This document shows positions 33,632 through 44,313 of a DNA stretch of 64,000 nucleotides, piece after piece (position 1 is the first letter of the stretch; each line of letters starts with the position of its first letter). Source of the DNA: JAABRB01 sp963735025 (GTDB lineage Bacteria; Pseudomonadota; Gammaproteobacteria; Burkholderiales; SG8-39); NCBI GenBank assembly GCA_963735025.1, contig CAVTJG010000010.1:1-64000 (forward strand), written 5' to 3'. The notes beneath the pieces are model-generated. The model was not told the origin of the DNA and did not search any database. It was given only the letters and a program-made list of their open reading frames with translations. Position numbers and translations under genes: made by a program.

Positions 33632-34594
33632 ATGACAACGATCCTGGGGAGCGGCGAGCACCGCTACCGCGTGGTGGAAGACTGGGCAAAACTGCCCGAC
33701 GGGTGGGAGTTCAAGGACGTCGCCGCAGTCGCGGTCGACAGCAAGGACCGCGTCTACGCGTTCAATCGCGGCGAGCATCCGATGATCGTTTTCGACCGTG
33801 ACGGGAACTTTCTGCGTTCCTGGGGCGAGGGGGCCTTCACGCGCGCGCACGGCCTGCACATCGACGCGAACGACATTCTCTATTGCACCGACGACGGCGG
33901 CCATTTCGTGCGCAAGTGCACCACGGAGGGCAAGGCGCTGCTCGAGATCGGCGTGCCGGGCAAGCCGGCGCCGTACATGAGTGGCGAGCCGTTTCATCGC
34001 TGCACGCACACGGCGCTCTCGCCGAAGGGCGACATCTACGTGAGCGACGGGTACGGCAACGCGCGCGTGCACAAGTTTTCGCCGGATGGGAAGCTCCTTC
34101 TCTCCTGGGGCGAGCCGGGCACCGATCCCGGCCAGTTCAACATCGCGCACAACATTGCCACCGACCCGGAAGGGTGGGTCTATGTGGCCGACCGCGAGAA
34201 CCACCGCGTCCAGGTGTTCGACGGCGATGGCCGCTACGAGACGCAATGGGTCAACATGCACCGGCCGTGTGGCCTCTACTGCTGTCGCGGAACGAAGCCG
34301 CAGTTCGTCATCGGGGAGCTCGGGCCGGGCGCGGCGGTGAACCGGGACCACCCCAACATCGGGCCGCGCCTGGCTTTCGTCGACGGAAAAGGCAAGCTCA
34401 TCGCGCGGCTCGGCGGCGAGGCGGGGCCGGGCCTCGAGACGGGCAAATTCGTCGCGCCGCACGGACTCGCAGTCGATTCGCGCGGCGACATTTATGTCGG
34501 TGAGGTCAGCTACACCGAGTATCCGCGGCTTTTCCCGAACAATACGATACCGTGGCGCATGCGATCACTCCAGAAGCTGGAGAAAGTCGAGTAG
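33632..34594 (+). CDS. NHL-repeat beta-propeller (peptidylglycine-lyase-like) protein
   Basis: 320 residues from ATG 33632 after GGAGGAGG. Repeated propeller blades VAVDSKDRVYAFNRGEHPMI, GLHIDANDILYCTDD, ALSPKGDIYVSDGYGN, IATDPEGWVYVADRENHRVQ and GLAVDSRGDIYVGEVSYT are NHL type. Closest in pattern to the peptidyl-alpha-hydroxyglycine alpha-amidating lyase fold found in many bacterial proteins of unknown substrate. No signal peptide, so cytoplasmic. Confidence 0.85.
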   Translation: MTTILGSGEHRYRVVEDWAKLPDGWEFKDVAAVAVDSKDRVYAFNRGEHPMIVFDRDGNFLRSWGEGAFTRAHGLHIDANDILYCTDDGGHFVRKCTTEGKALLEIGVPGKPAPYMSGEPFHRCTHTALSPKGDIYVSDGYGNARVHKFSPDGKLLLSWGEPGTDPGQFNIAHNIATDPEGWVYVADRENHRVQVFDGDGRYETQWVNMHRPCGLYCCRGTKPQFVIGELGPGAAVNRDHPNIGPRLAFVDGKGKLIARLGGEAGPGLETGKFVAPHGLAVDSRGDIYVGEVSYTEYPRLFPNNTIPWRMRSLQKLEKVE

Positions 34595-34635
34595 CTGTCG
34601 TTCGCGGGATCGACGGGCTGACTGGATTCCCGCTT

Positions 34636-34756
34636 GCGCGGGAATGACGGGCAAGCGCGCGGGAATGTCGGACTAATGCGCGGGAATGACGGGCAAGCGC
34701 GCGGGAATGTCGGACTAATGCGCGGGAATGACGGGCAAGCGCGCGGGAATGACTAG
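34636..34756. repeat. 42-bp tandem repeat, about 2.9 units
   Basis: Units start at 34636, 34678 and 34720. Each contains GCGCGGGAATGACGGGCAAG and GCGCGGGAATGTCGGACTAAT. The sequence derives from half of the dispersed GCGGGAATGAC palindrome; an upstream palindrome (ATTCCCGCTTGCGCGGGAAT) abuts it. The whole gap 34595-34928 has no gene. Confidence 0.85.
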
Positions 34757-34928
34757 CAGGCACTAATCTGTCCCTCGACGTGCCAGTCGCCGCATCGGTG
34801 GGCGAAGGAGTAGTCAACGACTCGCTGCGCGGCGCGCTCGCAATCTGCGCGGGCGCAGGTGCGGAAGCGAGATCGCGACACTTCGGCATGACACATGCAT
34901 GGCGGTACACCGGTACACTCGCGTCTGC

Positions 34929-37900
34929 ATGTCGAGGATCTTCATCAGCCATTCGAGCGGCGACAATGCAGCCGCTCTCGCCATTGCACGGTGGCTCGCC
35001 GACTCCGGCTGGGACGATTACTTTCTCGATATCACACCCGAGCGCGGTCTCGCGCCGGGCGAGCGCTGGCAGGCGGCGCTCAAGGCGGCCGCGGATCGGT
35101 GCGAGGCGGTCCTCTTCCTGATCTCGCCGAGCTGGCAGCGCTCGCGCTGGTGTCTGGCCGAATTTCTGCTGGCGAAGCAACTCGGCAAGGCGATCTTCGG
35201 CGTTCTGATCGAGTCCACGCCGCTTGACCACCTGCCCGAGGAGATGACCGCAGAGTGGCAGCTCTGCGACCTGGTGCGGGGAAGCGAGCAACGCACTTAT
35301 TCGGTCGAACAGTCGCCGCATGTTTCGCGCACCGACATCCGGTTCGCGAGCGCCGGTCTCGATCGCCTGCGTATCGGCCTGCAGCGCGCGGGGCTCGATC
35401 CTTCGACCTTCCCCTGGCCGCCGGCGAACGAGCCCGATCGCTCGCCTTATCCGGGCTTGCGCGCGCTCGACGCCGAGGACGCGGCGGTGCTGTTCGGTCG
35501 TGACGCGATGATCGTGCGTGGGCTGGACCAGCTGCGCCGCACGCGCGAGCGCGGTATCGAGCACTTGTTCGTGATCGTGGGCGCATCGGGCGCCGGGAAG
35601 TCTTCGTTCATGCGCGCGGGCCTGTTACCGCGTCTCGCGCGCGACGATCGTCAGTTCCTGCCGCTGCCGGTCATCCGGCCGGAGCGGGCCGCGATCAATG
35701 GCCGGGAAGGATTGATCGCGAGCCTCGAACGGGCGTTCAAGGCACGAGGGACGACTCGCAGTCGCGCGCAGTTGCGCAGCGCGCTCGAGCAGCCGCTCGG
35801 CCTGGCTGCGCTGCTGCGCGAATTGCGCGATGCGCGGCCGCACGTGCCCGAGGATGCCGGCACGCCACCGACGCTCGTCATTCCGATCGATCAAGGCGAG
35901 GAACTGTTCGCCGCGGATGCCGGGGCCGAGGGCAGTGCGCTGGTCGCGCACCTTGGGCCGCTCGTGTCGGCCGACGCGCCCAGAGAGGACGTGCCGCACA
36001 CGATCGTGCTCGGCTCCATTCGCGCCGACTCGCTGGACCTGATGCAGTCCCAGCCCAGCCTGCAGAACCTTCCCACCGTGCTGTTCAATCTCCCGCCGGT
36101 CGCGCGCGGCGAGTTCAAGGGCGTCATCGAAGGGCCCGCGGCACGCCACACCGCTTCCGGCCGCAAGCTCACGATCGATCCCGCGCTCACCGAGCATCTG
36201 ATGGCCGATGCCGAGGGCGCCGATGCGATGCCCTTGCTCGCGCTCACGCTGCAGCGCCTCTATCTCGAGCACGGCGCCGACGGTGCCTTGACGCTCGAAG
36301 GGTATGAGCGCATGGGCGGACTGCGCGGGTCCATCGAAGCGGCAGTGGAGGCGGCGTTCGCCGAGCCGTCGCATTCACCGGCGGTGCCGGAGGAAGCGCG
36401 GGATCGCCTCGATCTCCTGCGCCAGGCCTTCGTGCCGTGGCTCGCGTCCGTCGATCCCGACACTGGCGAGCGCAAGCGTCGGGTCGCACGGTGGGAGGAC
36501 ATTCCCGACCCATCCCGTCCCTTGATCGATCGGCTGGTCAGGCAGCGCCTGCTCATCAAGGACCGCCGGCGCATGCGAGAGGGCGAGCAGGAAAGCATCG
36601 TCGTCGAGGTCGCTCACGAAGCGCTGATCCGACAGTGGCCGCCGCTGCGCAGCTGGCTCGACGAGGAAGAAGCGGATCTGCGCAACCTGGAAGGCGTTCG
36701 CCGCGTCCGCGGCCGAATGGGCGCGCAACGAATCTGACGTCGAGTGGCTCGTGCACACCGGCGAGCGGCTGGACGATGCCGAGGCACTGATGCGGTGGCC
36801 CGATTTCAAGGCGATGCTGGGCGAAGAGGGTGTCGCCTATCTCGTGGCGTGCCGCAAGCGCGACAACGACGCGCGCGCGGAGCGTGAGGCACAGCTCGCG
36901 CTGATCTCGCGGCAGCAGGCGCAGGTCGAGGAGGAACAGGAGCGCACTGCGGAAGCGCAAACGAGAACCGCGCGCTTTCAGCGCTGGACGAATATCGCGT
37001 TGGCGGGCGTGGCCGTCGTGCTCGCGGGAACCGGATGGTGGATCGTGAAACAGACGCGCGATGTCGCCAGGCAGACGTCCTTCGTCGTCGCGCAGAACGC
37101 GGAGCGCGTCAGCGATGGATTTCTCTCCGCGCGGTCCGTGGCGCAGACCGGTCGGGCACTGCGGTTGTCGCTGGTCGCATCGCAGTCCAGTCTGCTGTCG
37201 CCCGCGCACCCCGCCGCATCGTTGCAACTCGTCCGTGCGACGCAAGCGCTCCGGGGTGTCCAGATCGTCGAGTTGCCGAAGGAGCTGGCGCCCCGCGCCA
37301 CGCTCACGTCGAACGGCGCGTACCTGATCGTGAACGACAGCAAAGCGGGGACCGTGCAGCTCTGGGACCTGAAGAGCGGAGCTGCCCTCGGAAAAGTGTC
37401 CGGCCTCGAGGGCAGAAGCCGGCACATCTTCAGTGCGGACGGTACACGCGTGGTGAGCTGGGGCGGCAAGCTGCCGCCGCTGCTCTGGGAGACGAAGACC
37501 GGCCGGGTCATTGCGCAGCTCGAAGGGCACGATGGCAATGTCGTCGAGGCGAACGTCCTGGCAGGCGGCGGCCGGGTGATCACGCGCGCCCAGCGCGGCG
37601 CGCCACGGCTCTGGAATATTTCCGACGGGCGGCTCGTTGCCACGCTCGAAGGCCACGCCGGCTCGCCTGCTTTGCGGATTTCGCCGGACGGCACGCGCAT
37701 CGCCACGTACCGCGGCAGCGAGGTCCCCTTGCTCTGGGATGCGATGACGGGGAAGCTGATCGCGAAGCTCGCCGGACACGAGCATGCGCCGCAACTCACG
37801 CTGAGCGAGGATGGAACGCGGCTCGTCACGCATTCTTCCGGTGACGCGACCCGCCTCTGGGACACGTCGACCGGCACGCTGCTCGCGGACCTTGGTGCGG

Positions 37901-40611
37901 CGTCGCGCTGGTATCGCTCCCCAAACGATGCGCGCCTCGTGACCGTGTCGGCCGACGGTGCGGTACGACTGTGGGATGGTGCCGACGGCCGGGCAGTGGC
38001 CGTGCTGCGCGCCGCCGGCGGCGAGCCGCTGCGCCAATTGCGCTTCAGTTCCGATGGCAAGCGGCTGTTGTTGAAATACGGCAAAAACGACTTCGAGGTC
38101 CGGGACGCAGTCGACGGCGGCCCGCTGGCGGACCTTCGCGACGAAGCTTCGATTCAATCGGTGACGTTCCAACGCGGCGGCGCGCTGCTTCTCGTCAGGT
38201 CGAAGGACAGTCAGCAGATCCGGGATGCGGCGACCGGAAAGGCGCTCCTGAGTTTCGAGCAGCACGCCTCGCTCACGTTCGACCCGACCGACGCGTATGT
38301 CATCGCGCCCGTCGAGGACGGTGCCCCGCAACTCTGGAGCACGAACGGCCGGCTGGTTGCGCAGCTCGCCGGGCATACCGGGCGCATCAAATACACGTTC
38401 AGTCCGGACGGGGCCCGGTTACTGACCACCGACGAGAGCACGGCGGCGCGACTCTGGGATACGGCCACCGGCAGCTTGATCGTGACGCTGTCCGGCCATT
38501 CCGGCGAGCTGGTTTTCCGCGAATTCACCCGCGACGGCACGCGACTGCTCACGCGCGGCAGTGACAACGAGCCGCGCTTGTGGGATGCCATCACCGGACA
38601 ACTGGTGGCGGTGCTCTCGGGGCACACCCAGAGGATCCGGCGGTCGACGTTCAGTCGCGACCAGACGCGCGTAGTGACTTTTTCGGACGACGGCACGGCG
38701 CGCATCTGGGAGCTCGCGTCTCCGCGCGCAGCGCTATATCGCGGGACGGGAGCGTTCAACCATGCCGCCATGACACCGGATGGCGCGGGTCTGGCCGTGG
38801 CGAGCGGTCGCTCGATCGAGTTGCTGGCCTTGGCGAACGGCAAGGTCGCGACTGACGTCGAACGACCGATAGACGAGATCCTGTTCGCCGTGCCGGAGCT
38901 CGGGCTGGTCACGCGTTTCGGCCCGAATGCGGTGCGCCTCACGGACACCGACAGAGGCCGTGTGCGAGCGACGCTGGTGGGGCACACCGATCGGATACTT
39001 GGTGCGTCCATGAGCCTCGGCGGGAAGCTCATTGGCACAGCATCCGCTGATCGGACTGCGCGCATCTGGCAGGCGGACGGCGGCAAGCTCGTGTACGTGC
39101 TCGAAGGACACAGGGGCGCGGTGGAGGGCGTTGCCTTCAGCCTGGATGGAAAGCTGATCGCGACCCGCGCAGCCGACCATGTTGCGCGAATATGGGACGC
39201 CAAGAACGGACGCCAGGTCGCTGCGTTCAGCGGGCATACCGACGCGATCACGTTCGTCGCGTTTGCCACCAAGGCCCCGCGCGTGGTCACCGCCTCGGCG
39301 GATCGGACCGCGCGGGTCTGGGATGCGAACACCGGCCGCCAGATTGCGATGCTCGCTCCGCATCCCGGCCCATTGCGTTCCGCGTTTCTCACGCCGGACG
39401 GGGCACGAGCGGTCACGGTGGCCGGGGACGTGGCGCTGGTCTGGGACGTCGCGAGCGGACAGCGGCTGCGCGAAATCAAGGAGGGAGGGGAAGGATTCCT
39501 TTTCGCGAATCTCGACGGTAAGGGAGAACGCGTCATCACGGTGGGACTTGCCGGCGATCTTCGCGTCTGGGAAGTCGAGAGCGGTGAAGAGATCGCGCGC
39601 TTTCCGGGCAGCACGCATCCTTTCCGCGCCGGTCTCGATGAAAAGGGCGAGCAGGCCGCTGCGGTGTCGAAAGATGGTCTGTTCAGGCTATGGGACGTCG
39701 CGTCGCGGACGCTGAAGGAATCGAAGAGCGTATCTTTGGTGGTCAACGCGCTCGCGCTCGATCCGGCGGGCAAGCGCGCGCTCGTCGGGTGGAGCGATGG
39801 CCTCGTCCAGCTGCGCGATGCCAAAACCGGCAAGGCGCTGTTGTCCTACCTGGAGCACGAGCAGCCGATTACCGCGGCGGCCTTCGCGCCCGGCGGCGAC
39901 GCTGCGGTGACCGCCTCCGCGGACGGAGCCGTGCGGTTCTGGGACGTGCAGAGCGGGAAGACTCTGCATGCCGTCACGCGCAAGGACGGTGCGGTCGTTG
40001 CGGCCGCTTTCAGTCCGGATGGCTCGCTCCTGGCGACCGCGAGCGCGAAGGGCAACGAGGCGCACCTTCTGGATGCGCATACCGGGCGCGAGATCGGCGC
40101 GCTGACCGGGCACGCGAGCGCCGTCAACTCGGTGGCCTTCAGCGGCGACGGCGCGCGCCTCGTGACGACGTCCAAGGACGGGACGGCTCGCGTATGGGAT
40201 GTCGGGGCGCGTCGGACCGTGGCGGTCATCGAAGGGCTCGACCCCGACGTGCGCTCCGCGGCCTTCGATGCCGCCGCCACGCGGCTGGTGACCACCTCGG
40301 CCGGTCGCTCATCCCAGGTGTGGGACGTCGCAACCGGCGAGTTGCTCGCCCAGCTCGACGACGGTGGAAGCCCGGCGGGCTTCGCGGCGTTCGCACCCGA
40401 CGGAAACCACGTGATCACCGCATCCCGGGGCGGCATCGTCCATGAGTGGGACATCGCGTGGCTCGCGCGGGCGCGCGACGCGACTCTTGCTCGGTCGGTG
40501 TGCCGCGAGAAGCTCCTGGGTGCGAGCAGCATCGTGACGGCTGCGGATGTCCGCGATGCGCCGTTGCTGACCGGGCACGTCGGCGAGGATGCCTGCGCGG
40601 GATTCCGGTAG
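34929..40611 (+). CDS. TIR-nSTAND-transmembrane-WD40 protein, one frameshift at 36693
   Basis: Joined product of about 1,890 residues. TIR domain at residues 3-130 (RIFISHSSGD; RSRWCLAEFL with the expected catalytic Glu near 78). nSTAND1-type NTPase follows: YPGLRALDAEDAAVLFGR, Walker A GASGAGKSS (about 218-226), Walker B LVIPIDQGEE, and VEVAHEALIRQWPPLRSWLD. An extra G at 36693 splits the frame; removing it gives LEAFAASAAEWARNESDVEW. Then a coiled coil, one helix (IALAGVAVVLAGTGWWIV) and about 24 WD40 repeats (LWD/VWD ends), enough for three propellers. In known TIR-STAND immune proteins the WD40 part senses, the NTPase oligomerises and TIR degrades NAD; here that is inference. ATG 34929 precedes the TIR strand directly. 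Confidence 0.85.
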
Positions 40612-40721
40612 CGACATGACGCGCTCGCTCGGAGGCGCGATCTTTCCCGGAAGAATCGAAACTCCCCCGAGGCCACACCGCGCGTATCATGGCCGCGCGA
40701 GGAGATCGCACAGGCGACATC

Positions 40722-41663
40722 ATGGCTGACATCTTTCTCAGCTACGCGCGTGAGGACGAGGCGCGTATCGAGCCGCTGGTCACGGCCTTCCAGGAGCAGG
40801 GGTGGTCCGTGTTCTGGGATCGGCACATTCCTGCCGGGCAGTCGTGGCGCAGTCACATCGGCGAAGCGCTGCGCGATGCGAAGTGTGTCGTCGTCGTGTG
40901 GTCGCGCCACTCGGTTTCGTCGCGCTGGGTGATGGAGGAAGCCGAGGAAGGTCAGCAGCGCGGCAATCTCGTCCCCGTCCTGCTCGAAGCAGTGGACCTG
41001 CCGATCGGATTTCGCGGCGTCCAGGCGGGCGATCTCAGGGACTGGCAACCCGATCGACCATCGCCGCAGTTCGCGCAACTCGTTCGCGATATCGGCGCGA
41101 TGCTAAACGCCGCACCACGAACATCCGCGGGCGCGCCGACGGCAAAGCCGGCACCTGAGCTTCTTGACGAGCGTTCGGCCGGTTCGCCTGCGCCGACCGC
41201 GAAGGCCCGCTCCGGCCGTCGCAACATGGTGATGGCGGTAGTGGTCCTCGCGGCGATCGCAGGCGCCGGCTACTGGGCCTACGACCTGACGCGCTCGACT
41301 TGGTCCCCGCAATCGGAAGACAGGGGTTCAGGCAAGAGTGCGGCAAAGAGCGGCGCGGGAAGAGTGAAAACCGCCGCCGGAACGTTCCAGTTCGACCGAA
41401 TCACGGGCATGTCGATGGGGGGCGGTAAATTGACCATCACCCAGCTCGGATCGCGCGTCGACCTGCCGCTTGCGAAAGTCGAGCGAGTGCAATTCCTGCC
41501 CGACAACGCAGTGAAAGTTCAGTACCTGGACGGCAAATCCGAGGAGGTGGAACTTTCCTGCTACTGGAATGCCCCGGTGACGTTTCACGTGGGGGAGAAA
41601 GAGATGTACTACGGGGATTGCGCGGCGTTGCGGGGGATCGAGGAGATCGAGTTCTTCCACTGA
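40722..41663 (+). CDS. Membrane-anchored TIR protein
   Basis: 313 residues from ATG 40722. TIR domain 1-125: DIFLSYAREDEARIEPLV, GWSVFWDRHIPAGQSW, VVVWSRHSVSSRWVMEEAEE with Glu72/73 at the catalytic position. A linker leads to one transmembrane helix (MVMAVVVLAAIAGAGYWAY, about 168-187) and a C-terminal domain of about 120 residues (GTFQFDRITGMSMGGGKLTI, VDLPLAKVERVQFLPDNAVK) of unknown fold. Paralogue of the TIR protein at 55387; 110 bases after the TIR-nSTAND-WD40 gene on the same strand. Confidence 0.85.
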   Translation: MADIFLSYAREDEARIEPLVTAFQEQGWSVFWDRHIPAGQSWRSHIGEALRDAKCVVVVWSRHSVSSRWVMEEAEEGQQRGNLVPVLLEAVDLPIGFRGVQAGDLRDWQPDRPSPQFAQLVRDIGAMLNAAPRTSAGAPTAKPAPELLDERSAGSPAPTAKARSGRRNMVMAVVVLAAIAGAGYWAYDLTRSTWSPQSEDRGSGKSAAKSGAGRVKTAAGTFQFDRITGMSMGGGKLTITQLGSRVDLPLAKVERVQFLPDNAVKVQYLDGKSEEVELSCYWNAPVTFHVGEKEMYYGDCAALRGIEEIEFFH

Positions 41664-41678
41664 GTTCGCCCGGCCGAT

Positions 41679-43277
41679 TCAGACGCCCTGAATCGCCTCC
41701 TTGATCGACTCGAGAGAGATCCCCTCGTTCGCGGCGTACGTGCCTTCCTTGCCATTGAGTTTCGGCATGCCGAGCTTTCCGCCTTTGTGATGGAGCGCGA
41801 TCACTTCCCAGAGCTTTGCGTTGAAGACCGGGCTGCCGGAGCTGCCGCCCTCGGTGGGCGCGCGATAGTGCAGGCGGCGCACGTCCGGGATCTGCGGTTT
41901 GCCCGCCGGCGGGCCTTCGTGATCGAGAAGCTCGTTGTCCTGCAATGAAACCGCGAGCTCGCGTCCGCCCGGATAGCCGATCACGTACACGCGCGCAGTT
42001 TCCTCCAGGATCGGCAGCGCTTTGGCGATCGGCAGGGGCTCGATACCCGTCACCGGCGTCTCGAGTCGGAGGAGGCTCGCATCGTGACGATCGGGCGGCG
42101 AGCTCCAGAGGATCGCCTTGACTGTGTACGCCTGGCCCGGGTCGGCGGCCTCGAAAACGATTTCCGCTTCCTCGGGCCGGAGGCCTGGAGTCGCGCCGTG
42201 CTCGTTGACGACGTGAAAGTTCGTCAACACGAGCAGCTCTTCTTTCGGTTCGAGGCCGAGGTCGCCCGCCCGAACGAGAAACGCCGTTCCGAGTCGACTC
42301 CCGAGCCGCTGGTGGACCGCACCGACTGATAACGCGCGATCGAGCCCCGTCTTCCACCAGCGATACGTCTGAACGCCCTGATTGCCGAGCACGGCCTCGA
42401 GCTGGCTCGCCTCCGGCGTGGGCTGGCGCTGCAAGCGCTGGACCTCCTGCGGTCCGACTTCCAGTCCACCCCCCGGTAGCTGCATGAGGCGCGCGCGCAC
42501 GATGTTGACGAGGCCGCGACCGCGTTCGTCCACCTCCTCGAGGTCCCAGACCTCGGTGAATTGCCGCAGCGTGCTGGCGAGCTGAAACGCTTTGGCCGTC
42601 GGCGCATTCACATAGGCGCGGACGTTTCGCTCGACGGCATCCCAATCGCCGAGGCCCAGCGAAGCTTCCGCAAGGGTCTGCGGAAACCATTCGTCGCGCT
42701 GGTCGGGCGGCGTTGCTTCGAGCGTCGCGATCACCTGCTTCGCAACGTCCTCGGGCCGGAGATCCTGCGCCACGCGCAGGCCCACCCGTCGCGCGCGTGA
42801 GAGCAGCGCGACCAGGTTGACGCCGTGCCAGGTGTTGGCCGGATCCTCCTGGAAAGGCCCGCGATAGGCCGTGATCGCCTGCTTGAGCGCTTCGCGCGCG
42901 CCCTTACTCGTCTTGTCGCCGGCGTCGAAGAAGATCTGCTTGTGGGCGCGTCCTATGAGGCCGGTCGCCTCGATCCGCTCCGGATGATCCTTCGCCAGGC
43001 GCTGCGCAAGCGGGCGCAGAAAGTCGATCGCCACGCTCGCCTTGCCCGTGTCGATGAGGTACTGGGCATAGAGCCGACGGTTCTTCGGATCCTTCGGGTC
43101 CGCGCGGGTCACCGTCTCGGCGAGTCGGCCCATGGTGTCGTACTCGCGGGCATTGCGCAGCTCCTCGACCAACGCCTTCGCCTCGGCGAGGTCCGCGTCG
43201 GTGCTCACGCCGGCGAGACGGGTCAGTGCCTTCTTCGCGCGCGCGCGTAGCTCGTCGAGCGATTCGTCGTCCATCAT
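41679..43277 (-). CDS. TPR-like and trypsin-like serine protease
   Basis: 532 residues, no signal peptide, so cytoplasmic. Residues 1-310 are helical repeats (ALVEELRNAREYDTMGRLAE, RRLYAQYLIDTGKASVAIDF) of TPR or TRAFs-binding type. The protease domain has His355 (LTNFHVV), Asp399 (DRHDASLLRL) and Ser480 (EGGSSGSPVF). Such cytoplasmic trypsin-like proteases with helical repeats occur as effectors in STAND and TIR-associated defence genes. It converges on the membrane TIR gene with only 15 bases between stops. Confidence 0.85.
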   Translation of the reverse strand: MMDDESLDELRARAKKALTRLAGVSTDADLAEAKALVEELRNAREYDTMGRLAETVTRADPKDPKNRRLYAQYLIDTGKASVAIDFLRPLAQRLAKDHPERIEATGLIGRAHKQIFFDAGDKTSKGAREALKQAITAYRGPFQEDPANTWHGVNLVALLSRARRVGLRVAQDLRPEDVAKQVIATLEATPPDQRDEWFPQTLAEASLGLGDWDAVERNVRAYVNAPTAKAFQLASTLRQFTEVWDLEEVDERGRGLVNIVRARLMQLPGGGLEVGPQEVQRLQRQPTPEASQLEAVLGNQGVQTYRWWKTGLDRALSVGAVHQRLGSRLGTAFLVRAGDLGLEPKEELLVLTNFHVVNEHGATPGLRPEEAEIVFEAADPGQAYTVKAILWSSPPDRHDASLLRLETPVTGIEPLPIAKALPILEETARVYVIGYPGGRELAVSLQDNELLDHEGPPAGKPQIPDVRRLHYRAPTEGGSSGSPVFNAKLWEVIALHHKGGKLGMPKLNGKEGTYAANEGISLESIKEAIQGV

Positions 43278-43302
43278 CGTTCGTCGCTTATTTCGTCATC
43301 CT

Positions 43303-44238
43303 TCAGAACCCGAGCATCTTCCGCAACGCGCCAACGAAGCTTTCCTGCCGTAGATATTTCGAGATCGAGTGGCGCCATGCGCCGTCGTTCTGCACCGCAA
43401 TGTCTTTGACGACTTCCGCGCCACCCTCGCGGTAGTCATTCGCGAGCTGCGGATCAAAGCCGCAGACCGGATCGAGACGATCGAAGAAGTTGATCCATTC
43501 GCCCGTGACCTTCGCGCGGGGAAAGCCCTGCGCACGGGTCCACTCCGGTTGCAGCTTGTCCTGGATCTCGTCGAGTCCGAGCGGGCTGCCGATCGTGATC
43601 AATCCATCGACGACCGCGCAATCCGCGACGCGCTTGAGGCAGTCGTAGGCGATCAAGGTGCCCATGCTGTGGGAGATCACGATGTGCGGCCGGCTTACCG
43701 ATGTGGCGAGCGCGTCGGCGAATCGCTGGCGGATGGCCTCCTGGATCGGCACCGGCGTGCGGCCCGGCGGCGCGAACGGCACGTTGAAGAGATAGTGGTG
43801 CACGTCACGCAGGTACGCATTGAGAACGCGTTTCTTGATGAACCAGGGCAACGGCACTCGCTCGAGGGCCCCCTGCGGCTGGGCCGGCACCGCGGGTTGG
43901 GTCGCGGATTCGAGCTCGGCGTCGGACAGCGAGGTGAGCTTCGCACGCAGGCCGGCGACGAATGCCGCCTCTTCCGCGTTGCGCGGCTGCGGCGGCGCGG
44001 CGCCCCCGCCGCCGTCGACCGCCTCCGCGCTACTCTCGAGCACGCCCTCGTAGGCCGAGAGATTGTCGTCGGGTTTCTCGTAGAGCAGGTCGGCCCAGTA
44101 GATCATCGAGCTGCTGACGCCCATGTCGCCGAGAGGGAGCGGCGCCGCCGCATCGGCCAGAGCATTGCGCCACAAGCGCAGCAGATCGTCTGCGGGCGGC
44201 TTGTTCGCCATACCGTGGATGAAGGTGACGTGTGGCAT
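43303..44238 (-). CDS. Alpha/beta hydrolase (lipase-like)
   Basis: 311 residues. VTFIHGMANKPP at the start provides the oxyanion region; the nucleophile elbow is VISHSMGTLIAYD (Ser191); LITIGSPLGLDEIQDKL and INFFDRLDPVCGF supply the acid region, and His in AWRHSISKY the base. No signal peptide. Lies 25 bases downstream of the protease start region, same strand, so the hydrolase and protease are probably one operon (hydrolase first). Confidence 0.8.
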   Translation of the reverse strand: MPHVTFIHGMANKPPADDLLRLWRNALADAAAPLPLGDMGVSSSMIYWADLLYEKPDDNLSAYEGVLESSAEAVDGGGGAAPPQPRNAEEAAFVAGLRAKLTSLSDAELESATQPAVPAQPQGALERVPLPWFIKKRVLNAYLRDVHHYLFNVPFAPPGRTPVPIQEAIRQRFADALATSVSRPHIVISHSMGTLIAYDCLKRVADCAVVDGLITIGSPLGLDEIQDKLQPEWTRAQGFPRAKVTGEWINFFDRLDPVCGFDPQLANDYREGGAEVVKDIAVQNDGAWRHSISKYLRQESFVGALRKMLGF

Positions 44239-44313
44239 GCGGCGTTTCCCTTTCGTCGTGGCGGCGTGGTGGAGCGCTTGGTTCTCGAGCGTGCTTTGAC
44301 TGCTGCACGTATT

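Noticed and set aside
34636..34756. CRISPR array
   Set aside because: The 42-bp units are contiguous without unique spacers and no cas genes are near.
36556..38376. A 606-codon minus-strand frame opposite the WD40 gene
   Set aside because: No domain or start signal; the plus strand encodes clear WD40 repeats.
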